Shown here: positions 25,886-38,116 of the stretch, piece by piece
Layout: each line of letters begins with the position of its first letter
Numbering within the stretch: position 1 is the stretch's first letter
Origin: Irpex lacteus
Taxonomy: Eukaryota; Basidiomycota; Agaricomycetes; Polyporales; Irpicaceae
Assembly: GCA_001986395.2 (NCBI GenBank)
Contig: MQVO02000001.1
Location: forward strand, 744,001-808,000
Direction of reading: 5' to 3'
DNA length: 64,000 nt
Program-made: the position numbers and the translations under genes
Notes under the pieces: generated by a model
Database searches by the model: none
What the model saw: only the letters and a program-made list of their open reading frames with translations
Told to the model about the DNA's origin: nothing

Positions 25886-28620
25886 ATGGATCAAACATCC
25901 CTGCAGGGCATTCCTTACAATGGGCCCTCAAACACTGGTCGTTACCCTGAGCTGGGTACCCGTTATGCCCCGTTAGGACACCCTGGCGGATGGTGTGCTG
26001 TGGCTGCCAAGGTACGGGAGTTCGACGAAGAGAAGGTGAAGGACACCAAGGAGGATATCGATACCTTGCTGGTGTTTGTAAGCTCGTTGCCAGGTTGTTT
26101 CTTTTGTACTAAAGGCTTACGATACCTTGGGATAGGCTGGTTTATTCTCGGCGGTGCTCTCTGCCTTCCTGGTAGAGTCTTATCAAAGACTCTTGCCCGA
26201 TACGGCATCACAAACCCTGGACTCTTCGACAAAATCACTTCTTGTCATGCGACATATATCTCTGCAGATGGCTAACCCAGAGTATCGACCAGTGGCTCTT
26301 CCAGAAGCCATGTCATCAGGGTTTCAGCCGTCTGAAGCAGATGTACGCGTCAACGTACTGTGGTTCGCATCTCTCGTCCTCAGCCTTACCACAGCGTCTT
26401 TCAGTATCCTGGTGAAACAATGGCTACGTGAATACCTTGCCGTCAAAAACCCATCTCCCCTGGCACGCCTTCGCCTGCGTCATTATCGGTATCCTGCGCT
26501 CGAACAATGGAAGGTCTTCGAGATTGCGGCCTTCCTCCCTCTAGTCCAACAGCTCGCCCTGTCTTTGTTCTTTGTCGGACTGTGCTACTTTACCGCGTCC
26601 GTACACGAAAGCGTTGGCTATACTACCCTTCCCCTCGTTACTGGATGGGCCTTCTGCTTTTCAATGATCACTATTCTCCCGGTGTTCTTCCCTCGTTGCC
26701 CGTACAGAACGGCGCCCACCAAGTCCTTGCACATGCTCATTACGCATTCCATGAAGCGGGCAGCTCAGTGGTTGTATCTTAGAAAATCCTTGCAGCAACA
26801 TAGTCTCGACGGAACGTTAAAGTGGCTATGGTCATTGATCGACTACTCGAACGCCCGTTGCTCTGAGGCCGATGAGAACTTCGTCGTCAGACGAAGCGAG
26901 GCCGATTTGGACATCCTGGCCGATGTAGATGCCCTTCATTCGAATGACGACCTCCTGTCCACAGTCATTCTTGAGTCCCTGCAACAAGTCCACGAGCCGT
27001 CATGGAATAACCTCGTTGCGCTGATCCTGCGCATAGTTGGTCACCGGTTGCAGCGGCAGGAGGAAGAACTCGCAGCAGATCTTCCACAACTTCTGGACCT
27101 CCGTGGGCTAAGTTACTCAGCATACGTCGGTATCATAAACATCCTTTGCCACGCCATTAGAATGCACATCCTCTCGCCAAAACAGCCATCCTCCAGAATA
27201 TCGGACTTTCCGGAGACTGTGCGAGTGTTGTACATCCTTTTCTCACCAACACATCATCTCCCACAGGTAGCCACCACTAGTTCCATACCCGGGGTTCTTT
27301 ATGTCCATGGCATTGACTTGATACGATTGCTCGCCTATGGTTGCTCATTATCTGCGGACTCGGGAAGCAGCCTCGCGCTGTTCTTTGAAGGAATGCAGAT
27401 GAGAGCAGAAGATCTGGACTGGGGACTGGACAAGTCTTTGCAGTACGTGGAGATAGTGATGGATACAGTCTTCGACACTGCTCGAAGTCGTACGGATGTC
27501 CTAATCCCAGCCGGTAATTTTACCCTCGATGGTGAGATGGCAGCATGGCCATGGCACTGCTGGCCTACTCTTGCCTGCTACGCGGCTACGGAGCTGTTGG
27601 CGAATATAACCAGGCGTACTATACATCCGTCGCTACCAACGGCGGCAGGCAACAACGTTCGCCCTCCTCTGTCGCCACCGGTTGTTCCCAGCGTCACTCG
27701 AGACGTACTGACAACCACTGTAGCCACTAACTGCAGATTCGTTGGTGCGCTGGAAAGCATGTGGTATCTGGCAAACAAGTCCATCTTCATTCCCTCAGGC
27801 TTCCTGTCCGCCATCGAAGACTGCCTGTCCCAAAATGAATGCACTTCTGCCCTTCTAAAGACACTCAGTCAGCTTCCAATACGAGTGGTGACCCGTGTCT
27901 GCCGCCGCATGGCCATTGAATGTCGTATGCGAGAATTAGAAGGTCTGTGTAGCTTTCATCACTGTGCGACTGGACCTACTTAATAGTATGTTATTAGGTG
28001 TCACTCGTCCCGAAGTCTTGACTAGTGTTATCGACGAGCTTAGCGACACTCTGCCACCAGTGGTCCATCCCTCCCCTGTAACGAACAGCGCGATCAATGT
28101 CCTCAAAACACTCTGTCTCGCTATTCACCTGCCCAGCTCCCCAAAGCGTGCGCAGCCATGGAAGGCGCTTTTTGATGCCACTCTTCGCCTCTTCTACAAG
28201 TCGATGAGTATTCCGGTCACGGCGGAGTTTGCATGTGAAGAATACTCTGAGGACGATGCCATGCTTTTGCCACAGAACGTCCAGTTGCTGAAAATCATTC
28301 GCACCACTTCACAGAATTGCGACCTCCACTTGACAAGAATGATTGAAGCCTGTCTCAATAGCATTCAAAGGCAAGACGAGACGGTATTCCCCCGATGCCA
28401 TGCAGATGAACAACGTACATATGAAGAGTGGCTAACGCAGACAAACGACGAGAAGTCTTTATTCGATAATCGTCTGGTGGAGACGTTGGGGACTTTGTAT
28501 ATGACCCTTCGAACCCCGGACTCGCATGAACCCGAGGACATTCGTTTCTTCAGGCTGAGGAAGCTTGGTATCGTACTGAAAGTGCGCAATTCTCTCTCGT
28601 TTCTGGACAAGGATGTGTAG
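25886..28620 (+). CDS. DUF6535 membrane protein 2
   Basis: Exons 25886-26077, 26136-27942 and 27998-28620 give 873 residues in phase. The domain core is very close to its neighbour: REFDEEKVKDTKEDIDTLLV, then an intron at the same place, AGLFSAVLSAFLVESYQRLL, VNVLWFASLVLSLTTASFSI, KQWLREYLAVKNPSPLARLR and WKVFEIAAFLPLVQQLALSL. The C-terminal half aligns loosely with that of copy 1 (EEWLTQTNDEKSLFDNRLVE against TEWLAIASSEDTVFSDDFVE). Function unknown. It converges with the SAP-domain gene, with only 27 bp between the two stop codons, so the transcripts very probably overlap at their 3' ends. Likely a tandem duplicate of DUF6535-1 with considerable divergence outside the helices. Confidence 0.83.
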
Positions 28621-28647
28621 CATGTGTACTATTTGATATAGTGTTTA

Positions 28648-31099
28648 TCACGGTCGTTGCATCGATAGACCTTTGTTATCGCATCCTAGTATCTCCATCC
28701 ACAAAGAGACAACACCATCTTCCTCGCACCCAACCTCCATGCCGTTATCTTTCAGAATGAAATATTCTCTTCCAGGAGTCTGAACGACAGCCAACGCAGG
28801 ATGTAATGGTACAGAAGCGGATGTTGTGAAGTGGACGCTCTCAATGTGGTGATGACTGTCGCAATGTACATTCATGAGCACGGTCCGTGGTGGGCAGATT
28901 TTAGAGAACACTTACGCAGGCAAGAAGAGATTTATACTATCCCGACGATGTGCTTTGGTCGTGGTGAGACCGTACCGATTAGGCATACCTGCAAACTCTT
29001 GCGCCATATTCATTGTCGACATCCACGTCCCACTGACACTAATAAGCATGAATAGCATCAGCACCCACATATCAAAACAAACACGCCGAAAACATACCTG
29101 TTTGCGACGACACAGGCCAAAACGTATCGTTCCGCCACACGCCGCCTCTCCACCCCTTCCTCGCCTTCTTTAGAGATACGTGCAAGCCAAGCTCTGCTGA
29201 TACCTCGATCGTATTCTTCTTGATGTGCCCATTTCAGCTTTGATAACAGTGACGGTGTAGTCGGGCCTTTCTGTTCCAATGTGGAGTGTATGTAGGATGA
29301 CCAGTCGGCACGGATGGGCGACAGGCCGGCGTTGAGATCCTCTGATGCACTCTCTCCTTCGTCAGGGCAGACTGATGGAAGAGCGTGTCCGATGACTTCA
29401 CAGGTGGCTTCGAGAACGTAGACCGTCGATGTTATCTGAGCCTGACTGCTCTCCTTGCTAGAAGAGAACGAGACACTCCAGACTTCCCCTGGGACCACCT
29501 CTCGAGCATCGGTTACAGTAGCATGAAGCCACGCGTCGGCGTTTGTGCCGCCAACGGAGACTGCGAACCAAAATCGAGTCAAGATGAAGCTATAAAATAT
29601 TACCGTCAAACGCGTAGGTTAGAGCGGAGGGCGTAATGCACGAACGTACCGAAAGGCCACGTTGATCTGCCGCTCGTCGTTTGGACAACCCCAGAGCAGT
29701 CGGGAGATCACACCCTCGGAAGAGAGGCCGGTGGCTTTCTGAATGGCACCAGCTAGAAACGATCTTGTATACAGCTCCCTTCGAAGCTGAACTTCGTGTT
29801 GTCGTAAACGAAGATATGGCCAGAAGTTAGTCGTAGCAGTCGAATACTTCCCAAGAGCCTTGGTTGTCCGTTTGCCAGGAAAGTCACGGTTCAGTCTATC
29901 CTGCGCTGAGAGGTACACTGCATATATTGCGGTCAGAAGATGAATGACGTGAACACGCTGAAAATGGACATACCTGCGTAACGAAACATTTTGGAAACGA
30001 GAGTGCACTGTCTACAGCCGTCTTTGTTGACTTGGCTGAGAATGATCGCCCATCTCTGAACGCGTTTTCTGTGCTGTAGCGGAGGCGGAAGAGTAATCGA
30101 AGTAAGCTTAGGTGGATCCGGCGAGGTGACGGGCTCAAGATAACGCAGAGAGATAGGCGATTTCGCTTCAACAACGGAGTTTGTTCGCGGTTGAGCAGGA
30201 CGAGGCGGAGGAGCAAGTTTAGCAGAACGGCAAGACAAGTCAGGATTCGGCTTCTTGACCACAAGCGGCTTGAAGCGTTTGGCAGTACCAGTACCAGTCG
30301 GAAGGTTTGGGTGCGCCACAGTATTAGGCACAACACGAGATATCGCTAAGTTTTCCTTTTCTAAGAGCTGAAGGGTATCGGGGACGGATGACGTAGAAGA
30401 GGCTTCTTCGATAGACGAAGACGAGGCGGCAGGCAGAGCGAGAGGCGCAGGTAAGACGACGGGTGGATTTATCTTCGCCTTCTTTGTGGGTTTCGTGGCA
30501 AGAGGCTTGCCAGGGCGTTTCGTCCCTGTGGTCTTCTTGGCTGCAGAAGCATCTCCTTTCGTAGGTATAGTAGAAGGCGGCGGCATTGCGTGAGAGCTGA
30601 GTGCTTTCTGAAGCTGAGGATATTCACGTTCCTTTGGTAGTTCTAGATGAGTCGACGTATGTCCTGCGGCATCTTTTACCTGACAAACAGTAGCAATTAA
30701 GGGAGGACGAGGAGGTAAAGAGCTGCGGGAGGGAGCATTAGGCACACGAGGCAACGCTTCCTTCGTAGGAATTGCATTCTTCGTGGATATATGCACGCTG
30801 GACACGGTGCCATCGAGATTTGTAGTAGACTTCGAGGCCTGTGGGGTACCAGAAGTAGTATTAGGCGGTGTGCAGCCTAAAATGGTCGAAGTAGAAGAAT
30901 CTTTGTTTCCTTGAGTACCAGTAGCTTGAGATCCTGTTTTTCCAGAGCCAATAGCAGGATCAGACCCGTTGGAATCGCGTAGCCTCTCAATTAAGGCGGG
31001 TTTTCCGAGTTTCGAGTAGCCTACAATCTTGCGCTCTTTACAGATAGCCTTGAGCTGAGGTACAGTCAGCTTCGAGAAGTCGATAGTTTCTTCTGCCAT
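28648..31099 (-). CDS. SAP-domain protein
   Basis: The start gives MAEETIDFSKLTVPQLKAIC then KERKIVGYSKLGKPALIERL, a textbook SAP motif (two amphipathic helices that bind AT-rich or scaffold DNA, or RNA) at residues 9-43. A long basic, Ser/Pro/Thr-rich linker follows, with a KKTTGTKRPGKPLATKPTKK-type Lys-rich stretch that could serve as a nuclear signal. The later exons are better structured: RWAIILSQVNKDGCRQCTLV, YLRLRQHEVQLRRELYTRSF, GVISRLLWGCPNDERQINVA, FWFAVSVGGTNADAWLHATV, and at the end HPALAVVQTPGREYFILKDN. I do not recognise this C-terminal domain. Probably a nuclear fungal protein of unknown role. Intron positions were not all fixed; extent is confident. Confidence 0.75.
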
Positions 31100-32358
31100 T
31101 TTTTCGATTCGGGATGGACCCTGGAATGTTGTGAGATACAATAGCAAGGACGAAGTAACGAACATCGCAACCGCCCTGGCAGTGCCACCGCCCGAGCCGG
31201 TGTCCGGGGTCCAAGACACTCACAGCGAAATTGCAAACGCTGGAAACCCTACTAGGCCTACAACGTGAACCGTACCACCAGCTCTCATCTTCACCTGTCA
31301 GACCGCTCGCTGAGACGTGAGATCACTGACCAGATTTTATCTACAGCATGAAATCATGCCCTTTCGAAGGCTATGATAAGTGGGAAATATGGAAACGCGG
31401 CATTGCTAGCGGCAGTTTCGCCGCTGTCCTCTTGGATTGAAGTTTGATAGTTCTACCACATGACAAGGCAATTGTGAATCTCGAAGGTCAACTGGCTATT
31501 GTTGGTTTGACTATCTGTGCTCTATTAGGTTTGTATGCGATCCGCCCAACATGATAGCAAGCTTCTGGGGCCCGACTCATGTATCGTGGGCGGTTCTATT
31601 CATAGAGGTGTGTTCTGTACACCCCAAGTGGGACACTGCGTACTAATCAATAATGCTTTTGCAGACCAGCTTATTTTATGTGATAGTGGCTCGGTGCAAT
31701 CCACCGCCCCGTGATTACGGCATGCTGTCGCTCATTCTTCGAAGGCCTGCACCGCGAGCTCTCAGCACCAACTCATAAGTAGGCAGCCACAGGGTCCCTT
31801 AGGAATGAACTGTTTTACCGCTGTCAGCTCTTGTCTAAGACATTATGTTCTTGTCACATTGACATCTATGTGGCGATGTCTTGATTTCGGACACACTCGG
31901 TCGTGATATGGACCCGGTAAGGCATCAGTGTCGCATATGGGTCTGTTCCGTGCGTTCTTTTCTAACTTTTCATGGTTTGTGCTGTAGGCTGTCTCGATAA
32001 GCGTATTGAAAACACCTGGAACTGTACCAGTGGCATTCTCATTGGTGGGACTCAAGACTTGTAGACCTTACATGGCAAGTGACCGATCGAGCGCATTTCC
32101 ATGTCTCCCCCAACACATTGGAAGTCGCATTGAAGGTTGAGGGTTGAAGGTTGAACCTCTATGAGATTATAAAAAACTGATACTCTACTCTAGCAGATGC
32201 ACTGTATGATCGAAGCCATAATTTGGGACAAATACACAGGAGGTCAAGTACATATAAATGCCTGGTTTGACTGTTACGAAGACAATCGCTGGCTACCCAG
32301 AGTCGATCTTCAATTTCACACTCTAAAACCAACTTCTTCGTTTCTCTCACACCCAACT
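31100..32358. other. Gene-poor spacer at left edge of accessory island
   Basis: Divergent region between the SAP gene and DUF6533-1. It includes short hydrophobic open stretches around 31470-31610 that could be decayed membrane-protein sequence, but without a recognisable motif. No gene called. Confidence 0.4.
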
Positions 32359-34200
32359 ATGAGTGAATACGAATCAGCTTGGACCATGTGCGTGCCCTCT
32401 TCTCTCGATCTTAACCTGCGAACACTCATATTCTTCTATTATAATGATCAGTAACTGTGGACAGTTTGCATCTATAGGTAAGCAGCTTCCGCTTCGAAGC
32501 CCATTTCCCGATAGTGAAACTACTCAACGCCCCTCCGAGTCAGCGCTCTTCACGCTGGACTTCCTGGACACATTACCCCTGGAAGTCAACACGTTCTGGG
32601 GCGGAAATAGCAAAATTTCCCTCGTAAAGATTTTGTATTTCGTCAGCAGGTATGTCATGCTGTTGATGATGACCATGCAACTGTGATTCCTCATGAATAT
32701 CCCTGTGTCGGAAAATGCGTATGTCCAAATTTTATAGACATCGCCGTGTTCACTTGCTTACTTATCCTTCTAGTTGTGCGGTAACCCAATATATATATTT
32801 CATGTTTGTTGAGTTGCCACCGACATGTGCTAGCGGTTCGCCTTTCTTCCCTCTGATGTATGCTTTATACGATACTGACCATCTCAATACAATGAAACAT
32901 ATATTCATAGCATTGCTTCTGATTAGGGCATGGGCAATCTGTTCTTGCAACCGTTTAATCCTGGGCTTGGGAATTGCGTTGATGTTATTTCCCCCTGTCT
33001 ACGACTTCTATGTAAGTTAGGCTGTTCATATTTTATCGAAGTCAACAGGCCTTAATTTCGTATTCTATTCGCAATGTCAGGAATTCTTTGGAATATCGTC
33101 TCCAGATATAATTACTGAGCCTGCCGATGAATCATTTCTATTCGCACAGTGCACGATCAGTTACCTCCCGACTAAATTCAACAGAAAGATAGAAAAGATG
33201 TATGTGCCGATGCGAGAATTTCTATAACGTCTCACTAATATATTGTTGACTGCCAGTGGTCAGTCCGAGTCACCTCTCAAGTAGTATATACGTTTTATAC
33301 ATTCGACTAAGGCACAATATCTATTACAGAGTCTATAGGCTACCCAGGATCTGAATTGGCCTTTGATACGCTTGTGTTCGTTGCTATCTTGTCGCGAACT
33401 TATAAGTTAATCTTGGAGACGAGAAGGCTAGGGCAAAAAAGTATCATCGAGCAGATCACAAAAGATGGTGAGTCTGAAATCATTGCTTGTTTCGCAACGC
33501 GGTCTCAATACAGCCAACTAGGTGCCCTATACTATCTGTAGGCTTACGTTCTATAACAATGACTATCGTTTCACTGAAAGAGGGCACTGTTTATAGTGCC
33601 GTTCTCATGGCGCAAGGCTGGGACGTAGCCACTGCTGTAAGCTATTGTTGCTCAACATTCATCGCCTGATGACTCTTCGCTGAGATGTTATGGTGACTCT
33701 TAGATCGCGACATTTAGAAACGTTTGCCTTCCAACTCACCGCAAATTCAAGTCGGTCGTCTAATTGCCTACCCGTTTAGAACGCATCGTTCAACCTTTGG
33801 ATGGCAAGTGTAGTGTTGTGCTCACCACTTGACGCGTACGATCAACATCTTTATCAGCACGTAACTTAAATTGCTGACAGATTGATTGCCTAGAATGCGC
33901 ACGATACTTGCCAATCGGCTCGTCCTGAATGCTCGAACCTACGACGGCAAGGCTGACTCCATCGAAAAGATAAGCACGATATCGTTTTGTATTGTTGGAA
34001 CTTTGGACGCGCCGTTGCGCTCCATCCTGAATAGCTGCGAAGAAAGTGGTTCTCAAGAGGGAATGGAGCAAGGCGAAGGCGATCTCGAGGCCGGTCAAGG
34101 AACTCAACTCCCGGTTGACCTCAACGCGGATGGAGTGGCTCTCGAAGTGCATGCGGTGAGAAACGTCCTTGACAGGAATTCAGCGATGGAGTGTCGCTAA
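32359..34200 (+). CDS. DUF6533 membrane protein 1
   Basis: The start gives MSEYESAWTI, then by intron to NCGQFASI, then by intron (acceptor GAGTCAG) to ALFTLDFLDTLPLEVNTFWG and GNSKISLVKILYFVSR. That arrangement (aspartate in the first helix, LPxEV, W, then KxLYFxxRY) is the signature of DUF6533, an Agaricomycete family of about seven-helix membrane proteins. Later exons give LLLIRAWAICSCNRLILGLG and ELAFDTLVFVAILSRTYKLI, and the cytosolic tail after the last helix (MILNARTYDGKADSIEK, then TQLPVDLNADGVALEVHAV). Function unknown; a receptor-like role is often suggested from topology only. Start and end are supported, but some internal exon borders (32660-33350, 33540-33880) are uncertain. Confidence 0.68.
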
Positions 34201-35716
34201 ATACAAATTTATAGATTCAACAGCATTTTGCTTCTCGTGTGTAGGGAAGCGACAGAAAGTTTCAAGGATAAATGAACATTAGCAAATTAACCCGCCATAT
34301 CACTGTCTCAGCTGTGTTTGAACTCCTCCGAGTCTTCACAAGTGAATAGACTTGCATCCGCGGAGGAATGGTGTTTCCTTATGCCTGTACCTCGACTGTA
34401 CTAGAAATTTCGAAATTGGCATTATTCCACATGTTCCTCGGCCTTTTGGGGCCATTTGAGTAATGCAAACCAGACGACCCGATGGATGGACACCTTCAAG
34501 ACAGAATCGAATTCTGACGCCGGTGAACTTCGGAAGATAATAGGCGCTCAACACCGCTAGGTCAAGTTCGCATCGCACTACTACTACTAATACCATGACC
34601 ACGGCTACCGTTACTTAAGTAGGATGCTATCGGGTCACAATTTTCTTCTATCTAGCACATTCGTGCTGCCTATATACTCGCAGATCAAGTGGGAATACTG
34701 TGAGATGTTTTTAGTGAGTGTCGTCCTTGTACTTCAAGTTCCGAGTCGCCACGCGGGAGCTTTTCAAACTGTTCGCTGACCACCTGCCAGTACTTCCGCA
34801 ATGGCTGTCGCATCTGTGTTTCCGTGATGAAGCACATATGACACGAATATCATCATCCCTGCGACGTACTATGCAATAACGGAACCGCATGAGTACCACT
34901 CAAGCTTGCCACTGATCCGGGTGCTAACTGAATAGGTATTCTGAGTTATTCTTGCGCATACACAGCTGTAGGAAAGACGTAAACTGTGTCCCGTGCAGGC
35001 GACGAAACGGTTTCCATACCGCCCGCCGTATTCCTGTGGCTCAATCACGACACATGACACATTTTCAATTCCATGTGATGACCCCACTGTTGGTGATGCT
35101 GACAGCATATACTTCATTAGATTCAACGTGGCCTTGTAGTAGTATCAGGCAGTCTCAGCATCGTCACAAACGGTGCCTGACCCGTGCGGTCGACGGGTTG
35201 TTGGCAATTCTAGTACAAGGGGTTGACGGGAGATGCATCCTATCCAGTCCATGGTCAGTCGGAGTGTCCACTATGTCCTCTATTGTTCAGTTTATATCGG
35301 TGTGCAAGATACGGTGTGGTATGTACTTCAGTCATAACGACAACACATCATTCGTTTACCGCAAGGTTCGTACCGTACAGTGAAATTAATCGTCAAACAA
35401 TACTGATTCATACATACTGGCTGTAGGATCTTAATTCCGTCAAAACGGCCCGTCACTCGATCACCGCTTCAAACTCTTGTCCTTGACATCGAGTTCCGGC
35501 CAGAATGACATTTATGTCTTGATTTCCACCGAATGTGATAAGCTCCTGCCAGCGGGAAGCGGGAAAGTTTGCATTGTCTTTTAATAGATTCGTTCTCTCT
35601 ATTCTAGCTCTTTAAAACTCTCACATGGCAGGACTCTGTGAGCCGTTCCAAGAAGCTTTTCTAAAGCACACGCGAATTTCCCCATAACATATTCAGCCGT
35701 TCAGCAAGCTAGCAAA
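34201..35716. other. Gene-poor spacer between DUF6533 genes
   Basis: 1.5 kb, AT-rich. An open frame at 34952-35383 (+) and one at 34336-34602 (-) lack recognisable domains and splice context and are not called. Confidence 0.4.
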
Positions 35717-37404
35717 ATGGCAGGCACGGATACGACTACGCTCGACTGGTATCAGTGAGTTCTCCCTACGCAATAGCTGGCAGAGAGTAACTCTAATAAA
35801 TGGGTCGTTCAAAAGAGTCCAAAATAACTACGCAGTAGCGGCATCTGGAAGTGAGTGTTGTCTTGTACGGATCGCTTGTATTCTAAGCGTTTACACTAAC
35901 TTCATTCAGTATTGTGGGCCTTAGACTACTTTGATACTCTACCTATGGAGATTCGCTTGCTCTGGAAACGCAGATCCAGAATATCTCTTGCGGCTGTTCT
36001 GTATGTTGTTGGGCGGTACTGCACGTTTTTCTTTGCGTGTATGTGCATATCGTACCTCGTGGGAGGTAAGGGGTCAGATAGATTGTAAAGTGTTTCCGTG
36101 TTATCAGACTACCGGTGATGCTGAAATGCGTAGTTGTGCAAACACCAGCTATCCTAATTCCGTGGCACAGGAATTAGCGGTTTTATGTACCAACAGTATG
36201 TCGCCCTCCTATTCATTGCCCATGTACGAACCAGCGTTAACAAGTACTGTGTATCGTTTCTTCACTGCCACAGTGCTCCTATTACTACGGGCTTACGCAG
36301 TCTGTAATCGAAGTCGGCTAGTGCTAGCTTTAGGAACAGTGATAATACTTGCTCGCTGTGCGCATGAGACTTACGTAAGTCCATCCCTGGATCTTCATTC
36401 GTATTACTCGCAGAAATTGAAGCCTACTCATGAAACCTAAAGATCAATTTCACGCTTGAGGTGCCAATCCCTGGGCAAGGCAGACCCTTTGATCCTCGCT
36501 GTACTTGGATCAGGCCGAATGATCCTCATAAAGTTTTATTCCAGCGGTAAGTTTCTACAACAGATCGCAAATACTGTTCCTAATACTTGGGTGCTTACTT
36601 CGTTTACTTAGATGTTAGTCCTCATACACTTCTGTTCGATCAGCTCATTTGATGATATCTCATCATTATAGCTCAATTTGTGACCCCAATGTTAGCCCTT
36701 GCACTCGATACCCTAATATTCATTGCCATCGTCACTCCGTCATTTGGTATTATCGTTCAAATGGGAAAATTTCGTCGGATTCGCCTTATTGAACGGGTTG
36801 CAAGAGATGGTAAGCTTCATTCACTTATAGCTGGAACATGTACGCTATTACTAATCCAGCATCCGCTTTCTGCAGGTGTTCTGTATTATATGTTTGTACC
36901 CGGATTCAAGTTTACTGTTAGTATTCTCCATTAAATTATCTCCATAGCGTCGTTCTGGGTCTTACTGCCTGTCTTGTGGCTGCAACCGTGCGTATCTCGA
37001 TGTGTTTCAAGGTCCTGGAATTGCGCTAATCATATACAAACGTAGTTCTCCGCGACCATTGACAAGGTAAATCTTTTCCCAATATTGTTGTGCTTTGGAA
37101 ATCTGCTTATTTATCGCCACGTAGGGCACCGATGCACTGAATAGCATTGGACAGATCATTTCGCCCTTTTTTAACCTGTACGTCCGACTCTTGTGTGCCA
37201 ATTCCCATTATTTACTTATTAGTATCATTAACGTGCTATGACAGTGCCCCGAACATTCTTTCTAGCCGTATCTTCCTCAATACGCATGCGTACGTCGATC
37301 ACGAGTCTTCGATCCATACAAGTCCAGATATCACGTTGACTACACGAGTCATCGGAGGTCTTGACGCACCTTTGCAATCAGAGTTTTTCGATGACACTAT
37401 GTAG
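35717..37404 (+). CDS. DUF6533 membrane protein 2
   Basis: The start gives MAGTDTTTLDWYQ, then by in-phase introns VQNNYAVAASGI, then LWALDYFDTLPMEIRLLWKR and SRISLAAVLYVVGRYC, the DUF6533 signature. Helices follow in LLLLRAYAVCNRSRLVLALG and TPMLALALDTLIFIAIVTPS, and a tail exon gives APNILSSRIFLNTHAYVDHE to TRVIGGLDAPLQSEFFDDTM. It is paralogous to the gene ending at 34200 and lies in the same orientation. The TAG at 37402-37404 is followed in frame by LQVDLVEDGASESSR, which resembles the tail that continues in paralogue 1 (LPVDLNADGVALEVH), so this protein may be recently shortened or the last intron misplaced. Internal exon borders between 36060 and 37240 are approximate. Confidence 0.68.
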
Positions 37405-38116
37405 CCGGCAACGGACCTTCAAGTTGACCTTGTTGAGGATGGAGCCTCAGAGTCCTCACGGGTAAGTGTCATTCGCTGAGCATCTTGTTTGAAGGATTGA
37501 CGATTGATGAGTTTTCTACCAATGTGTTTACGGACATGCCAGTGGAGCAGCAGGGGATATTTAATGGTGTGTTAAAACCAGTGTTGCCGGATGCTGCTTG
37601 GATTGAGTAGCTCAACGGTCCTATGATAAGCATGTAGGTACAGACCTTCTTGCACTCGCGTATATATCAGGGGTGCCAACTATTCTCGGTGTCCCAAATG
37701 ACCTCGCTTCTTGTGCAAAACTTTATTTAATTGTTCGGCCGCCCATTGGCGCGCTCTGCGGATTCATTTACTACTTCGATATGATAGTATTGTTGGCCTA
37801 TCGTCTTCTGGGTTCTTCTACTCACCTCGAGGCGTCGTTCTGATACCTGAACCTTATACGCATCCGAATATCACCCATACCCAGCCACTTAAAAGGCTGT
37901 GTCCCCAACCGCCAAGCTACTTCTCTTCCTCCCCCCCTCCTCTCTCTCATCCATTTACGAGCAGATCCCACCATCAGCCACAAACACACGACGTCTCAGA
38001 CGAACTCGCGAATCTTTTGTGCGACTATTCTATCATACACGTAAGTCCTAGAGTGTGTGTCTACGATCATCGAACGCAGTTGAAGCTGATACAATGTACT
38101 TGATAGGAAGAACATT
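37405..38116. other. Spacer with an unassigned coding-like stretch
   Basis: Contains the in-frame tail remnant of DUF6533-2 (to about 37460) and an open hydrophobic stretch at about 37600-37842 with no ATG near its start. A pyrimidine-rich tract (37918-37950) lies upstream of the IFI6-like gene. No gene called. Confidence 0.4.

Noticed and set aside
34952..35383. 143-codon plus-strand frame between the DUF6533 genes
   Set aside because: Cys/Arg-rich without motif, start context or continuing exon.
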